A DNA stretch of 64,000 bases from Streptomyces sp. M41(2017) (GTDB lineage: Bacteria; Actinomycetota; Actinomycetes; Streptomycetales; Streptomycetaceae), in contig NZ_MWFK01000002.1 of assembly GCF_002078175.1 (NCBI RefSeq), forward strand, positions 1,674,001-1,738,000, written 5' to 3'. The position numbers and the translations under genes were made by a program. Every line of letters begins with the position of its first letter. Position 1 is the first letter of the stretch. Shown piece by piece: positions 35,410-43,781 of this stretch. The notes beneath the pieces were generated by a model. It had not been told where the DNA came from. It saw only the letters and a program-made list of their open reading frames with translations, and did not search any database.

Positions 35410-36165
35410 CGGAAGGCTCCTGATCGGAACGCTCCCGGCAGAAGGCCGCCCGGTCCGGAAGACCACCCCGTTGGGGGGCGCCCGGCTGAAGGCTGCCCGT
35501 TCAGCCGGCCGTCCGGTCGGAAGGCCACCCCGGAGAGGGGACCCTCCCGGCCGGAAGGGCGTCTGATCCGGTGGCCCGCCCGGTCGGAAGGCCACCCGGT
35601 CAGGTTCCCCCGGCAGAAGTCCGGCCGACAGGAGACCTCCCGGTCAGGTGACCGCCGGTTCGACAGCCGCCTGCCAGGAGGCCGCACGGCCGGAGGCCCT
35701 CACGCTCGGCGGGCCGTCCGGTCAGGTCGCCTCCGGCAGAGGGCCGCTTGACGACCGGCCGCCCGGCCGGAGGGCTTCCGATCGGACGGCTTCCGGCAAG
35801 GTGGGCTCCCAACCGGAGGGCTCCCGATCAAGTGGTCTCCCGACCGGACGGCTCCCGACCAGGTGGCCTCCCGACCGGACGGCTCCCGACCAGGTGGCCT
35901 CCCAACCGGACGGCTCCCGACCAGGTGGCCTCCCGATCAAGTGGCCCGCGGCCGGAGGGCTCCCGACCAGGTGGTCTCCCGACCAAGTGGCCTCCCGACC
36001 GGAGGGCTCCCGATCAAGTGGTCTCCCGACCGGACGGCTGCCGGCCGGGAGGACCCCAGATCGGAGGACTCCCGGCAGAAGGCCCGATCGGAGGCTCCCG
36101 GCAGGCGGCCGCCCGGCAGGCGGCCGCCGGCCAGGAGGCCGCCGGCCGGGTGGTCGCCGGGCCGT
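35410..36165. repeat. Degenerate 15/16-bp tandem-repeat array
   Basis: About 750 bases made of some 45-50 copies of a 15-16 base unit. The core (35769-36060) is the most regular. GGACGGCTCCCGACC (15) alternates with AGGTGGCCTCCCGACC (16), giving a 31-base super-unit, with variants GGAGGGCTCCCGATC and AAGTGGTCTCCCGACC. The flanks (35410-35768 and 36061-36165) are more decayed. The period is not a multiple of three, and long open frames exist on both strands simply because stops are excluded. It is not CRISPR: units are contiguous with no unique spacers. The whole 35340-36335 gap otherwise holds only the HAD-EEP promoter and the end of the ABC operon. Confidence 0.9.
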
Positions 36166-36335
36166 GGCACGGCTCGGGGCGAGGGCCGCTGCCGCGCCGC
36201 GGCCCTCGCCCGGCCACGGAGGCCGGGCCGGTCCGCCGGGAGGTCGGCGGACGCGCGGCCCGGCGCGGTCTCGGGGCGGGCCGCCCCGCCGGATGCCGGT
36301 GCCGGACGGCACCGGGCCCGGGAGGCGGCCGCTCG

Positions 36336-37403
36336 TCAGCTCGTCCGGGCGGCGACGAGCACGGGTCGCTCCGGCAGGGTGACCGTGACGGGCGCGCCCG
36401 GCGCGAGGGCCGCGGCCTCGTGCGTGGGCAGGTCCGCCTTGACCTCGGTGCCGTCGGCGAGCCGCACGGTGACCCGGGTGGCCGCGCCGAGGAACGCGGT
36501 GGCCACGAGGCGCGCGTCACCCGACTCGTCGGCGCTCACCCGTACCGCCTCCGGCCGGACCAGCACGTCCACCTCCCGTACGGCGGGCGCCTCCCCGTCC
36601 ACCGGCAGGCGCCGGCCGAGGACCTCGACCGACGCGCCGTCGAGCGTCCCGGGTATCCGGCTCATCGTGCCCACGAACTCGGCGACGAAGGCGGTGGCGG
36701 GACGCCCGTACAACTCGGCGGGTGCCGCGCACTGTTCGAGCCTCCCGGACCGCATCACCGCGACCCGGTCCGCCATGGACAGCGCCTCTTCCTGGTCGTG
36801 CGTCACGAACAGGGTGGTGATCCCGAGTTCCTTCTGGAGGCGGCTGATCTCCTCGCGCAGGGAGAGGCGCACCTTGGCGTCCAGGGCCGACAGCGGTTCG
36901 TCGAGCAGCAGCACGCGGGGCCGCAGGGCGAGCGCGCGGGCCAGTGCGACGCGCTGCTGCTGACCGCCGGAGAGCTGGTGCGGGTACTGCTCCCCCTTGT
37001 CCGCGAGGCCGACGAGGTCGAGCAACTCGGCTGCCCGGGCGCGCCGTTCGGCCGTACGGACCTTGCGCATCCGCAGCCCGAAGGCGACGTTGTCGACGGC
37101 GCTCAGATGCGGGAAGAGGCTGTACGACTGGAAGACCATCCCGGCGTCGCGGCGGTGCGCCGGGACCCGGGTGACGTCCTCGCCGTCGACCAGCACCTCG
37201 CCGGAGTCGGGGTGTTCGAAGCCGGCGAGCATGCGCAGGGCGGTGGTCTTGCCGCAGCCGGAGGGGCCGAGCAGGGCGAGGAGTTCGCCGGGCCGGACGG
37301 TGAGGTCCAGGCCGTCGAGGGCGACGGTCGGACCGAACTCCCGCCGCAGTCCGCGGAATTCGACGGTGGCGGCCTTTTCGAGCGTGGCGAGGGTCATGGT
37401 CAT
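36336..37403 (-). CDS. ABC transporter ATP-binding protein
   Basis: 355-aa importer ATPase of the PotA/FbpC type. Walker A GPSGCGKT (about 46-53), Q-loop in MVFQSYSLFPH, signature LSGGQQQR, Walker B VLLLDEP and H-loop FVTHDQ are all present. A C-terminal TOBE domain occupies about 270-350. It is the last gene of a four-gene importer operon and overlaps permease 2 by four bases. The family serves polyamine, iron, thiamine or phosphonate systems. Confidence 0.94.
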   Translation of the reverse strand: MTMTLATLEKAATVEFRGLRREFGPTVALDGLDLTVRPGELLALLGPSGCGKTTALRMLAGFEHPDSGEVLVDGEDVTRVPAHRRDAGMVFQSYSLFPHLSAVDNVAFGLRMRKVRTAERRARAAELLDLVGLADKGEQYPHQLSGGQQQRVALARALALRPRVLLLDEPLSALDAKVRLSLREEISRLQKELGITTLFVTHDQEEALSMADRVAVMRSGRLEQCAAPAELYGRPATAFVAEFVGTMSRIPGTLDGASVEVLGRRLPVDGEAPAVREVDVLVRPEAVRVSADESGDARLVATAFLGAATRVTVRLADGTEVKADLPTHEAAALAPGAPVTVTLPERPVLVAARTS

Positions 37404-38218
37404 CCCCGGGAGGCGGAAGCGGTACGGGAGCGGCCGCCGAATCCGGCGAGCGCGAGGAGCAGGGCCCAGGTGACGAACAGGCTGAGCACGGAGACGGCGA
37501 CGGACATCTGGGCCTGCGAGCCGCCGACGTTGTAGATCCACACGGCGAACGGCTGGTAGCCGAGGAGCCGGGCGACCGTGAACTCGCCGAGCACCAGGGC
37601 GAGGGTGAGGAAGGAGGAGTTGAGCAGTGCGCCGCGCAGATTGGGCAGCACCGCCCGGACGAGCGCCTGCGGCCAGCTCGCGCCGCAGCTGCGGGCGGCC
37701 TCGACGAGGGTGCGCACGTCGACGGCGCGCAGTCCGGCGTCCAGGGCCCGGTGGACGAACGGGAGCGCCATCACGACGTACGCGAGGACGAGCACCACCG
37801 GGAAGTCCGGGTTCTGGATGGCCACGAAGGTCTGGAACAGCGGGGTGCGCGAGAGGTGTTCGGGACCCCACTTGAGGACGGTGGCCATGCCGGCGACGAA
37901 GGCGATCGGCGGGACGACCAGGGGCAGCGAGCACACCACCTCGACGACCGGCCGCAGCCGGGGCGAGCCGAGGCGCAGCGCGACGGTGGCCGGCACCATG
38001 AGGAGCAGCACCACGACGATGGTGGCGACGGCGAGTTCCAGCGAGAGCAGCAGGCTGGAGAGGAAGCCGTCGGCGGAGACGATCCGGGTGTAGGCGTCGA
38101 AGGTGACGCCCTGGCCGGGCACGTCGACCGTGAAGATCACGGACGCGGCCATGGGCACCAGGAAGTACAGCGCGGCGAGGGCGAGGACCACCCAGCGCCA
38201 CAGGTTCAGGCGAGCCAT
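37400..38218 (-). CDS. ABC transporter permease 2
   Basis: 272-aa membrane protein with six helices and the EAA loop, here EAARSCGASWPQALVRAVLPNL, which docks the ATPase. It belongs to the binding-protein-dependent permease family (PotC-like position). It overlaps permease 1 by 13 bases and the ATPase by four. Confidence 0.93.
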   Translation of the reverse strand: MARLNLWRWVVLALAALYFLVPMAASVIFTVDVPGQGVTFDAYTRIVSADGFLSSLLLSLELAVATIVVVLLLMVPATVALRLGSPRLRPVVEVVCSLPLVVPPIAFVAGMATVLKWGPEHLSRTPLFQTFVAIQNPDFPVVLVLAYVVMALPFVHRALDAGLRAVDVRTLVEAARSCGASWPQALVRAVLPNLRGALLNSSFLTLALVLGEFTVARLLGYQPFAVWIYNVGGSQAQMSVAVSVLSLFVTWALLLALAGFGGRSRTASASRG

Positions 38219-39114
38219 CGCGCGCTCCGTCGTTGCAGGGGCAGGTACACGGCCATGACCAGGCCCGCGATGAGGACCATGTCGAGGCTGAGGGCGAGCG
38301 CCACGTTCTCCTGGCCGACCAGCACGTTGCCGGAGATGGCGTCGGCGATCTGGAGGGTGACCAGCGGGACGGCGCTGCCGACCATGGCGGCGGCGGTGGC
38401 GTACGCGGCGAAGGCGCTGCCGAACAGGAGCACCAGGCCGCCGAGCAGCGAGGGAGCGAGCACGGGCAGGGCCACGTGCCGCCAGTACTGGACGGAGGTC
38501 GCGCCGTTGTTCTGTGCCGCCTCGCGCCACTGCGCGCGCAGTCCGTCGAGGGCGGGCGTGATGGTGAGGACCATGAGCGGGATCAGGAAGTACAGGTAGA
38601 CGATGACCAGGCCCCAGAAGCTGTAGAGGCTCCAGCCCTTGTCGGCCAGGCCGAGATGCCGGGTCAGGACACCGGAGTTGCCGAGGGTGGCGACGAAGGC
38701 GAAGGCCAGGGGGACGCCGCCGAAGTTGGCGAGGACGCCGGAGGCGGTGAGCACGGCCTCGCGCAGCGCGCGGAAGCGGGAGGTCACCACGGCCTGGGCG
38801 AGGGGCAGTCCGAGGACGGTCGCGATGCCCGCGGAGACCGCGGACAGTTTGACGCTGCCGATCAGGGCGGTCAGGTAGGCGCCCTGGAACGAGCCGGTCA
38901 GGTTGTCCGTGGTGTACGAACCGGCGCCGGTCGTCTGGTCCTTGACGGTGAAGGCGCCGTTGAGCATGGCGAGGGCGGGGATGCCGAAGGCGATCGCCAC
39001 GAAGACGAGCAGGGGGGCGACGGCGAGCCAGCCGGGCGCGCGGCGGCGCCGCCGCTGCCGGGGGGCAGCGGCGGGTGCCACGTCGGCCGGGGCCTCGGTG
39101 AGAGCGGTGGTCAT
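38206..39114 (-). CDS. ABC transporter permease 1
   Basis: 302-aa membrane protein of the PotB-like type with an arginine-rich cytoplasmic N-terminus (RQRRRRR), six helices and the EAA loop EAAQNNGATSVQYWRHVALPVL. ATG 39114 overlaps the TGA of the binding-protein gene by four bases, so translation is coupled. Confidence 0.93.
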   Translation of the reverse strand: MTTALTEAPADVAPAAAPRQRRRRRAPGWLAVAPLLVFVAIAFGIPALAMLNGAFTVKDQTTGAGSYTTDNLTGSFQGAYLTALIGSVKLSAVSAGIATVLGLPLAQAVVTSRFRALREAVLTASGVLANFGGVPLAFAFVATLGNSGVLTRHLGLADKGWSLYSFWGLVIVYLYFLIPLMVLTITPALDGLRAQWREAAQNNGATSVQYWRHVALPVLAPSLLGGLVLLFGSAFAAYATAAAMVGSAVPLVTLQIADAISGNVLVGQENVALALSLDMVLIAGLVMAVYLPLQRRSARWLA

Positions 39115-40268
39115 CCGGAGACGGCCTTGCCCCAGCCCTGACCGAGGACGGTCTTGGCCTTGCTCTGCTGGTCCTCGGTCGGGAAGCTCGGCGTCCCGGT
39201 GACCGCGGGGAGCTTCGCGGCGGCCGTCTTGTCGAGGGTGCCGGCCTTGTCCATCGCGGGCATCAGGACCGGGCGGGCGTAGCCCTTGAGCCAGAGGTTC
39301 TGGCCCTCGGCGCTGTAGAGGTACTCCTGCCACAGGCGGGCGGCCGCGGGGTGCGGCGCGTCCTTGTTGACGGCCTGGGAGTAGTACTGGGCGAACTGGC
39401 CGTCGGAGGGGATGGCGACCTTCCAGTCGACGCCCTTGGACTTGAACTCGTCGGCGTAACCGGCGTTCAGGTAGTCCCAGTCGATGCTGATGGGCGTCTC
39501 GCCCTTCTCGACGGTGGCCGGGGTCGACTCGACGGGCGTGTAGTTGCCGTTCTTCTTCAGCTTGGCGAAGAAGTCGAGGCCGGGCTGGATGTCGTCGAAG
39601 GAGCCGCCGTTCGCGAGCGAGGCCGCGTACACGCCGCCGAACGCCGAACCGGACTTGGTGGGGTTGCCGTTGAGGGCGACCTGGCCCTTGTACTGCGGCT
39701 TGAGCAGGTCCTTGAAGGTCGTCGGGCACTCCTTGACCTTCTTGGCGTCGCAGCCGATAGAGATGTAGCCGCCGTAGTCGTTGAACCAGCGGCCGGTGGC
39801 GTCCTTCTGGCCCTCGGGGATGTCACCGAAGGCGGCCACCTTGTAGGGGGCGAGCAGGCCCTGCTGGGCGGCGCTCAGGGCGAAGGAGCTGCCGAGGTCG
39901 AGGACGTCCGGGGCGCGGTCCTGGCCCTTGCGCGAGGTGACAGCGGTGATCTCGTCCTGGCTGGAGCCGTCGGGGCTCTCGACGTCGATCTTGATGCCGT
40001 ACTTCTTGGTGAAGCCGTCGATCAGGGCGCCGTAGTTGGCCCAGTCACGAGGGAGGGCGATCGCGTGCAGCGTGCCCTCCTTCTTCGCGGCCTTGACCAG
40101 GGCGTCGAGGCCGCCGAGGTCCGCGGCGGAGGTCGCGGTGGCCCCGCTCTTGCCGTCGGCGGTGGTCGCCTTGTCGTCGGGGGCGGCGCCGCAGGCGCTC
40201 AGGGTGAGGGCTGCGGCGACGGCGAGGCCGCCGGTGAGGAGGGCGGTCCTCGGCAGGAACACGGTCAC
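39111..40268 (-). CDS. ABC transporter solute-binding lipoprotein
   Basis: About 385-aa extracellular lipoprotein with lipobox LSAC near residue 26, then a periplasmic-binding fold of the PotD/FbpA/PhnS-like group (SIDWDYLNAGYADE, RLWQEYLYSAEGQ). The ligand is not evident. A nearby UTRA regulator and phosphatase/phosphodiesterase genes downstream suggest a phosphorus-containing or amine compound such as an organophosphate or phosphonate; this is inference. The start is GTG 40268 or GTG 40262 (GGAGAG lies upstream). An operator-like palindrome lies at 40310-40327. Confidence 0.9.
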   Translation of the reverse strand: MTVFLPRTALLTGGLAVAAALTLSACGAAPDDKATTADGKSGATATSAADLGGLDALVKAAKKEGTLHAIALPRDWANYGALIDGFTKKYGIKIDVESPDGSSQDEITAVTSRKGQDRAPDVLDLGSSFALSAAQQGLLAPYKVAAFGDIPEGQKDATGRWFNDYGGYISIGCDAKKVKECPTTFKDLLKPQYKGQVALNGNPTKSGSAFGGVYAASLANGGSFDDIQPGLDFFAKLKKNGNYTPVESTPATVEKGETPISIDWDYLNAGYADEFKSKGVDWKVAIPSDGQFAQYYSQAVNKDAPHPAAARLWQEYLYSAEGQNLWLKGYARPVLMPAMDKAGTLDKTAAAKLPAVTGTPSFPTEDQQSKAKTVLGQGWGKAVSG

Positions 40269-40309
40269 GGTCTCTCCAGGATGACGCACGAGGGCGTGGT
40301 GGTACGGAG

Positions 40310-40327
40310 AACTTGTCTGAACAAGTT
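40310..40327. promoter_or_regulatory. GntR/UTRA operator-like palindrome
   Basis: AACTTGT-CTGA-ACAAGTT has perfect 7-bp arms and resembles HutC-type GntR sites. It lies 42 bases upstream of the binding-protein start and between the divergent importer and gntR genes. A second perfect palindrome, TTTGGCCAAA, is at 40367-40376. Confidence 0.7.
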
Positions 40328-40479
40328 GGCCCAAGTAGGCCCGGCGTTGGTGTCCTGTTCGTAAACTTTGGCCAAACCGTGACCCCTGGTTCCCTGCACA
40401 ATTCCGGCAGACGCGGATCGCGCCGCGCGGTCGATTAGGGTGATCACGCTGTGCACAGTGGTCCAGGCTGAGGGGAAGC

Positions 40480-41220
40480 ATGCCGGCGCGACACGAGGAG
40501 ATCGCCGATGAGCTGCGGCGGGCGATCGACCGCGAGGAGTACACCGTGGGCAGCCTGCTGCCCGCGGAGACCGACCTCGCCGCCCAGTACGGCGTCTCGC
40601 GCGGCACGGTCCGCCAGGCGGTCGCGGCCCTGACCGCCGAGGGGCTGATCGGTTCCCGCCAGGGCGCCCGCCGCGTGGTCCTGGCCAGCCGCCGCAGCCA
40701 GAGCTTCGCCGAGCTGCGCAGTTTCGCCCAGTGGGCGCGCGCGATGGGCCGCGAGGCGACCGGGCACGTGGTGTCGCAGGAGTACCTTCCGGCGACGGCG
40801 GCGGACGCCGTCCGGCTGCAACTGCGGGAAAGGACACCGGTGTTGCACGTGCTGCGGGTCCGCGGACTGGACGGCGAGCCGGTCCTGCTGGAGCGCACGG
40901 TGTACGCGGACTGGATCTCGCCCGCCGTGGCGGCCATCGAGCCCGAGTGCCCGTCCGTCACACAGCGCCTCTTCGAGGACACCGGGCTGGTCTTCGCGTA
41001 CGGCGAGCACGTCATCGACGCCGTCGCCGCGGGCGCACAGGACGCCGACCTCCTCGGCGTCCGCCGCACCAGCCCCCTGCTGCGGGTCCGCCGCGTCACC
41101 ACCACCCGGGAGGGCCGCCCGGTCGAATGGTCGGACGACCGCTACCGCTCGGACGCGGTCAGCTTCAGCGTCCACAACTCGATGGACAACAACTCCCTGG
41201 CACGACAGACGGCCGAATAG
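40480..41220 (+). CDS. GntR/HutC-family regulator with UTRA domain
   Basis: 246 aa. A winged HTH (about 1-70, with LPAETDLAAQYGVSRGTVRQAVAAL) is followed by a UTRA effector-binding domain (about 90-235). It is divergent from the ABC importer operon and likely represses it, with induction by the imported compound. The palindrome at 40310-40327 is the probable site. ATG 40480 follows AGGGGAAG. Confidence 0.93.
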   Translation: MPARHEEIADELRRAIDREEYTVGSLLPAETDLAAQYGVSRGTVRQAVAALTAEGLIGSRQGARRVVLASRRSQSFAELRSFAQWARAMGREATGHVVSQEYLPATAADAVRLQLRERTPVLHVLRVRGLDGEPVLLERTVYADWISPAVAAIEPECPSVTQRLFEDTGLVFAYGEHVIDAVAAGAQDADLLGVRRTSPLLRVRRVTTTREGRPVEWSDDRYRSDAVSFSVHNSMDNNSLARQTAE

Positions 41221-41225
41221 CGCCC

Positions 41226-41280
41226 TTCAGGGGCGCGGGGAACTACGCGACCAGCCACAACCCAGCCGCGGTCGTCCGCG
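41226..41280 (+). repeat. Streptomyces dispersed intergenic repeat
   Basis: The start, AGGGGCGCGGGGAACTACGC, and the following GACCAGCCACAACC stretch resemble a repeat found many times between genes in Streptomyces genomes, usually just after stop codons. Here it follows the gntR stop by six bases. The family name is from memory; I saw no second copy in this window. Confidence 0.6.
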
Positions 41281-41330
41281 CAGCGGGGAACCCCCCACCC
41301 TGCCGGGCGCAACGGCGTCGATGGGGGCCT

Positions 41331-41783
41331 CTACGTGGGTGACCCCGAGGAAAACCTCCGCAGCAGCGGCGACAGCACGAGAACGGACTTCGTCCGTTCC
41401 ACGAACGACTCCCCCGCGATCCGCTCCAGCACCCGCTCGAAGTGCCGCATGTCCGAGGCGAAGACCTGCACGACCGCGTCCGCCTCCCCGGTGACGGTGG
41501 AGGCGGCCACGACTTCCTGGTACCGCTCGAGACCACGCTGGATCGTCTCCGGCGAGGTGTTGCGGCGGCAGTAGATCTCGACGAACCCCTCGGTCTCCCA
41601 GCCGAGCGCCGCCGGGTCCACCCGGACGGTGAACCCGGTGATGGCGCCGGTGGCCCGCAGCCGGTCGACCCGCCGCTTCACCGCGGGCGCGGACAGGCCG
41701 ACCTGTTGCCCGATGTCGGCGTAGGAGCGGCGGGCGTCCTCGGCGAGGGCGTGCACGATGCGTTCGTCGAGATCGTTCAGCAC
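41331..41783 (-). CDS. Lrp/AsnC-family regulator
   Basis: 150 aa. An N-terminal HTH (about 4-50; YADIGQQVGLSAPAVKRRVDRL) is followed by a RAM/ACT-like ligand domain (about 65-145). It probably binds an amino acid and controls transport and catabolism. Start GTG 41783 has only a weak ribosome site, consistent with coupling to the permease gene 40 bases upstream. Candidate targets are the GTTGCG box arrays at 43448-43531 and 33596-33654. Confidence 0.92.
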   Translation of the reverse strand: MLNDLDERIVHALAEDARRSYADIGQQVGLSAPAVKRRVDRLRATGAITGFTVRVDPAALGWETEGFVEIYCRRNTSPETIQRGLERYQEVVAASTVTGEADAVVQVFASDMRHFERVLERIAGESFVERTKSVLVLSPLLRRFSSGSPT

Positions 41784-41823
41784 TGCGGGTGGTTCACTTT
41801 TCTGCGAGGTGCCTGCGGGGGTT

Positions 41824-43305
41824 CTACGGTCGCTCGGAGACGGTCTCCGCGGTCGCCATACGGGACCGGCGATAGCCGTAACTGAAGTAGAACACGAGCC
41901 CGACGGCCATCCAGACACCGAAGACCACCCAGGTGACGGCGGAGAGACTGGCCATCATCCACAGGCACAGCAGGAAGCCGATCGCGGGCAGCACCGGCGC
42001 GAGCGGGACCCGGAAAGTGCGGCGCATGCCCGGGCGCGTCCGGCGCAGCACCACGACGGCGATGTTGACCAGCGCGAAGGCGAAGAGCGTACCGATGCTG
42101 GTGGCGTCGGCGAGCTGGCCGAGCGGGATGGCGGCGGCGAGGACACCGCAGAACAGCGAGACGATCACCGTGTTGGCACGCGGCGTGCCGGTCTTCGGGT
42201 CGACGCGGGCGAAGACCTTGGGGACGAGACCGTCCCGGGACATCGCGAACAGGATGCGGGTCTGGCCGTACAGCACGGTGAGCACGACGCTGGCGATGGC
42301 GATGACCGCACAGGCCGCCAGCAGCGTCCCCCAGAAGGTCTGACCGGTGACGTCCTTCATGATCTCGGCGAGCGCGGCCTCGGAGTCGTTGAAGCGGCGC
42401 CAGGGCTTCGCGCCGACGGCGACGGCCGCGACGAGGACGTACAGGGCGGTCACGATCACCAGCGACAGCATGATCGCGCGCGGCAGGTCGCGCTGCGCGT
42501 TCTTGGCCTCCTCGCCGGCCGTGGAGGCCGCGTCGAAGCCGATGTAGGAGAAGAACAGCGTGGCGCCGGCGGCGCTGACGCCCGCCATGCCGAGCGGCAT
42601 GAAGTGCTCGTAGTTGCCCGAGCGGAAGCCCTGGATGCCGATCGCGCAGAACATCACCAGCGCGGCGATCTTCACGGTCACCATGACGGTGTTGGCGCGC
42701 GCCGACTCCTTGGCTCCGCCGAGCAGGAATGCCATGGCGAGCAGGACGACGATGAGGGCCGGCAGGTTGAAGACGCCTCCGTCGCCGGGCGGCGCTGACA
42801 GCGCGTCCGGGATGGTGACGCCGATGGTGCCGTCGAGCAGTTCGTTCAGGTACTCGCCCCAGCCGACCGCGACGGCCGCGACCGAGACGCCGTACTCCAG
42901 GACGAGACACCAGCCGCAGATCCAGGCGATCAGTTCGCCCATCGTTGCGTACGCGTACGAGTACGACGACCCGGCGACCGGGATGGTGCCCGCCAGTTCG
43001 GCGTAGGAGAGGGCGGAGAAGAGCGCGGTGAGGCCGGCGATCACGAAGGAAAGGGTGACCGCGGGACCGGCCTTGGGGACGGCCTCGCCGAGGACGACGA
43101 AGATGCCGGTGCCGAGCGTGGCACCGATGCTGATCATCGTGAGCTGCCACAGCCCGAGGGAGCGGCGCAGTGAGCCTCCCTCGCCCTGGCCACCCTCCGC
43201 GACCAGGCGTTCCACGGGCTTGCGGCGCATCAGGCGCGCGCCGAACCCCGGGGACGGTGGGGACGAGGTGGTTCGGGACTGCGGGGGTGCGCCGTGGTCG
43301 AGCAC
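41824..43305 (-). CDS. Amino acid permease (cationic amino acid transporter type)
   Basis: 493-aa APC-superfamily transporter of the CAT/YfnA type with about 12 helices. The conserved first helix reads LTMISIGATLGTGIFVVLGEA, and FFSYIGFDAASTAGEEAKN is the typical helix 6 region. It likely imports basic or other amino acids. Start GTG 43305 has AAGGAG ten bases upstream. It is co-transcribed with the lrp gene. The long upstream region carries four phased TTGCG boxes. Confidence 0.92.
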   Translation of the reverse strand: MLDHGAPPQSRTTSSPPSPGFGARLMRRKPVERLVAEGGQGEGGSLRRSLGLWQLTMISIGATLGTGIFVVLGEAVPKAGPAVTLSFVIAGLTALFSALSYAELAGTIPVAGSSYSYAYATMGELIAWICGWCLVLEYGVSVAAVAVGWGEYLNELLDGTIGVTIPDALSAPPGDGGVFNLPALIVVLLAMAFLLGGAKESARANTVMVTVKIAALVMFCAIGIQGFRSGNYEHFMPLGMAGVSAAGATLFFSYIGFDAASTAGEEAKNAQRDLPRAIMLSLVIVTALYVLVAAVAVGAKPWRRFNDSEAALAEIMKDVTGQTFWGTLLAACAVIAIASVVLTVLYGQTRILFAMSRDGLVPKVFARVDPKTGTPRANTVIVSLFCGVLAAAIPLGQLADATSIGTLFAFALVNIAVVVLRRTRPGMRRTFRVPLAPVLPAIGFLLCLWMMASLSAVTWVVFGVWMAVGLVFYFSYGYRRSRMATAETVSERP

Positions 43306-43447
43306 GCGGGTGGCTCCTTCATCGCTGCCGGTCGAAAAGGGCGGAGACCGGCGGCACCCCTGACAGGAGGGACCCACCGAGCGGGGTCCCCGCCACGCCT
43401 GTGTACAGCGCTTGACCCTATGAGCCAGGGCTTCGCGGGCGTAATGC

Positions 43448-43531
43448 AGCAACCTTGCGCGTCTCCGCAAGATCGTTGCGTTCATCGCGGTGGTGCGGAT
43501 GTTCGTTGCGCGGGGCCTTTCGATGGTTGCG
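43448..43531. promoter_or_regulatory. Four phased TTGCG boxes (Lrp-like) before the permease
   Basis: Boxes ending in TTGCG finish at 43459, 43480, 43510 and 43531, spaced 21, 30 and 21 bases, that is whole helical turns. The second is a symmetric 15-mer, CGCAA-GATCG-TTGCG (43466-43480). The array lies 140-230 bases upstream of the permease start. Confidence 0.6.
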
Positions 43532-43686
43532 CACAGCGCCTTTTCGCTGGTGAAAGGGGTTCGCCGACCGCTGAACCGACGGTGCGTCAATTCCCGCTCC
43601 CAGGACGCCCGTCCGCTCCTCGCGGGAGACCTGTCCGCCGTCGGCGAGGCACCCGTCCGCCCGTCGCGGGGGCGCCCGGGCACGCG

Positions 43687-43723
43687 CACGGCCCCTGTTC
43701 CCACGAGGGGGACAGGGGCCGTG
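43687..43723 (-). terminator. Terminator of guaB1
   Basis: CACGGCCCCTGTTCCC pairs with GGGGACAGGGGCCGTG over 15 of 16 positions, with a 5-base loop, about 60 bases after the stop on the minus strand. Confidence 0.75.
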
Positions 43724-43781
43724 GAGGCGACGGACGGAGCCGCGGCGGTCGGCGTGCGGCGGCTCCGAACCTTGCGCGGGG

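Larger units (their letters stand above)
43306..43781. other. Upstream region of permease and terminator of guaB1
   Basis: No gene is supported in these 476 bases. 43448-43531 holds the phased boxes, 43532-43680 shows nothing clear, and 43687-43723 is the guaB1 terminator. Confidence 0.6.

Noticed and set aside
35410..36165. CRISPR array
   Set aside because: Units are contiguous and degenerate with no unique spacers, and no cas genes are present.
35722..37535. Long open reading frames (up to 595 codons) across the repeat array on both strands
   Set aside because: They arise because the repeat unit lacks stop codons. The period is not a multiple of three, there is no ribosome site, and the frames run antisense through the ABC genes.
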